A stretch of DNA of 64,000 nt from Nostoc sp. CHAB 5824 (GTDB taxonomy: Bacteria; Cyanobacteriota; Cyanobacteriia; Cyanobacteriales; Nostocaceae). Below the pieces are notes generated by a model. That model had not been told where the DNA came from. It worked only from the letters and a program-made list of their open reading frames with translations, and made no database searches. Positions 63,453 to 64,000 of the stretch are shown here, one piece after another (within the stretch, counting starts at the first letter, position 1; each line of letters opens with the position of its first letter). Made by a program: the position numbers and the translations under genes. Location of the stretch: positions 1 through 64,000 of the forward strand of contig NZ_JAIVFT010000005.1 in assembly GCF_020829665.1 (NCBI RefSeq), read 5' to 3'.

Positions 63453-64000
63453 ACAAGGTTTTTGACTATTTCAAGTCTCGTTGGCAATCTTCTTGGAACT
63501 ATTCTCTATGGGCACTGTTAATTTTCCCATTGAGTCCTTTATTGGGGGCTGTGACTATAGGTTTTGTATCATTAATAACTTGGGTGAAACAATACCGCAA
63601 AATTAGTCGCCGCCCCCTCAACTGGGGATTTGCCCTTTTGAGTCTGTTGCTGATCGTGAGTGCTGGGTTTGCCAATGACAAGACAGCAGCTTTCCTTGGC
63701 TTATTTAATTTATTACCATTCTTTTTACTTTTTGCTGCTCATAGCAGTCTGATTCAAACATTTGCCCAATTGCGGCAAATGGCTTGGATTTTGGTGATTG
63801 GTTCCATGCCAGTGGTAATTATCGGCTTGGGACAGTTATTTTTAGGCTGGAGTTTGAAATTAGAGATTTTGTGGATTGTCTTAGCTTGGACGATCAGACC
63901 AGGAGGAAATCCACCAGGTCGCATCGCTTCACTCTTCTTGCACGCTAATACCTTCGCAGCTTATCTAGCGATAGTTTTCATTCTTGGTTTAGGGTTGTGG
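63449..64000 (+). CDS. O-antigen-ligase-like membrane protein, cut by the window edge
   Basis: A frame opens at TTG 63449 with GGGAG 6 bases upstream, overlaps the previous stop (TTGA), and stays open to the edge, 184 codons. It encodes at least five hydrophobic helices (A-L-L-I-F-P-L-S-P-L-L-G, F-A-L-L-S-L-L-L-I-V-S-A, L-F-N-L-L-P-F-F-L-L-F, I-L-V-I-G-S-M-P-V-V-I-I-G) and then N-P-P-G-R-I-A-S-L-F-L-H-A-N-T. The layout and the G-R-I-x-S-x-F-x-H-x-N-x-x-A block are those of the O-antigen ligase/polymerase (WaaL/IctB-like) family. The rest of the protein is outside the window. Confidence 0.72.
   Translation, partial: MNKVFDYFKSRWQSSWNYSLWALLIFPLSPLLGAVTIGFVSLITWVKQYRKISRRPLNWGFALLSLLLIVSAGFANDKTAAFLGLFNLLPFFLLFAAHSSLIQTFAQLRQMAWILVIGSMPVVIIGLGQLFLGWSLKLEILWIVLAWTIRPGGNPPGRIASLFLHANTFAAYLAIVFILGLGLW

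Overview
The window looks like chromosome from a filamentous, heterocyst-type cyanobacterium of the Nostoc/Anabaena group. The evidence is dense HIP1 octamers (GCGATCGC) inside and between genes, heptamer arrays of the CTAATGA type, and the GC-rich dispersed repeats typical of Nostoc. The gene content agrees: a high-light-inducible protein, PsbI, group 1 sigma factor SigA, a PsiE-like protein, a DUF3769 outer-membrane protein, and Uma2, DUF29 and DUF429 proteins. No rRNA, tRNA, CRISPR array or prophage is visible.

Layout. 0-5 kb: left edge of an IS630-type transposase gene, two small inverted-repeat elements sharing one terminal repeat, hli, sigA, a long empty gap and a fasciclin lipoprotein. 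5-12.3 kb: gyrB, miaA, Uma2, a glycolate-oxidase GlcD-type flavoprotein and a small c-type heme protein. 12.7-16.1 kb: an EF-G paralogue, an SPFH protein, and a broken second copy of the 3' end of the EF-G gene on the far side of the SPFH gene. 16.4-22 kb: TPR protein, PsiE-like protein, a small protein whose ribosome site lies in a hairpin, a cyclase-family protein, and the trpS-metF pair. 21.9-24.9 kb: an accessory stretch with an IS1182-type remnant and two unrecognised genes. 25-33 kb: B12/radical-SAM protein, two glycosyltransferase-like proteins, DUF429, DUF29 and an alpha-glucan phosphorylase.

35.5-52.4 kb is rich in envelope functions: hexapeptide acyltransferase, a DUF3769/LptD-like outer-membrane protein, a small outer-membrane barrel, the lipid II flippase MurJ, a pentapeptide lumenal or periplasmic protein, an LCP-family wall-polymer transferase, a mannose-1-phosphate guanylyltransferase and an ABC1/UbiB kinase. 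PsbI (38 aa) and a four-GAF histidine kinase with cyanobacteriochrome-like cysteine motifs lie among them. 52.5-64 kb: a two-gene ABC-2 exporter, nuclease-like gene fragments, a zinc-ribbon Ser/Thr kinase, an alpha/beta hydrolase, a bestrophin-like channel, a VOC protein, a hairpin-rich non-coding stretch, a possible orphan antitoxin, an LRAT-like protein, a truncated FAD oxidoreductase, a YaaW-like protein, and the start of an O-antigen-ligase-like protein running off the right edge.

The most unusual signals are: dispersed repeats that appear inserted in frame in two conserved genes (DUF3769 and manC); DXCF and Cys-His motifs in the GAF domains of the histidine kinase; a duplicated, hairpin-rich non-coding module near 59.5-60.0 kb; heptamer repeats touching the ends of four genes; and the unrecognised gene pair near 23 kb. 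Functions are assigned from motifs and remembered family features; no database search was possible.
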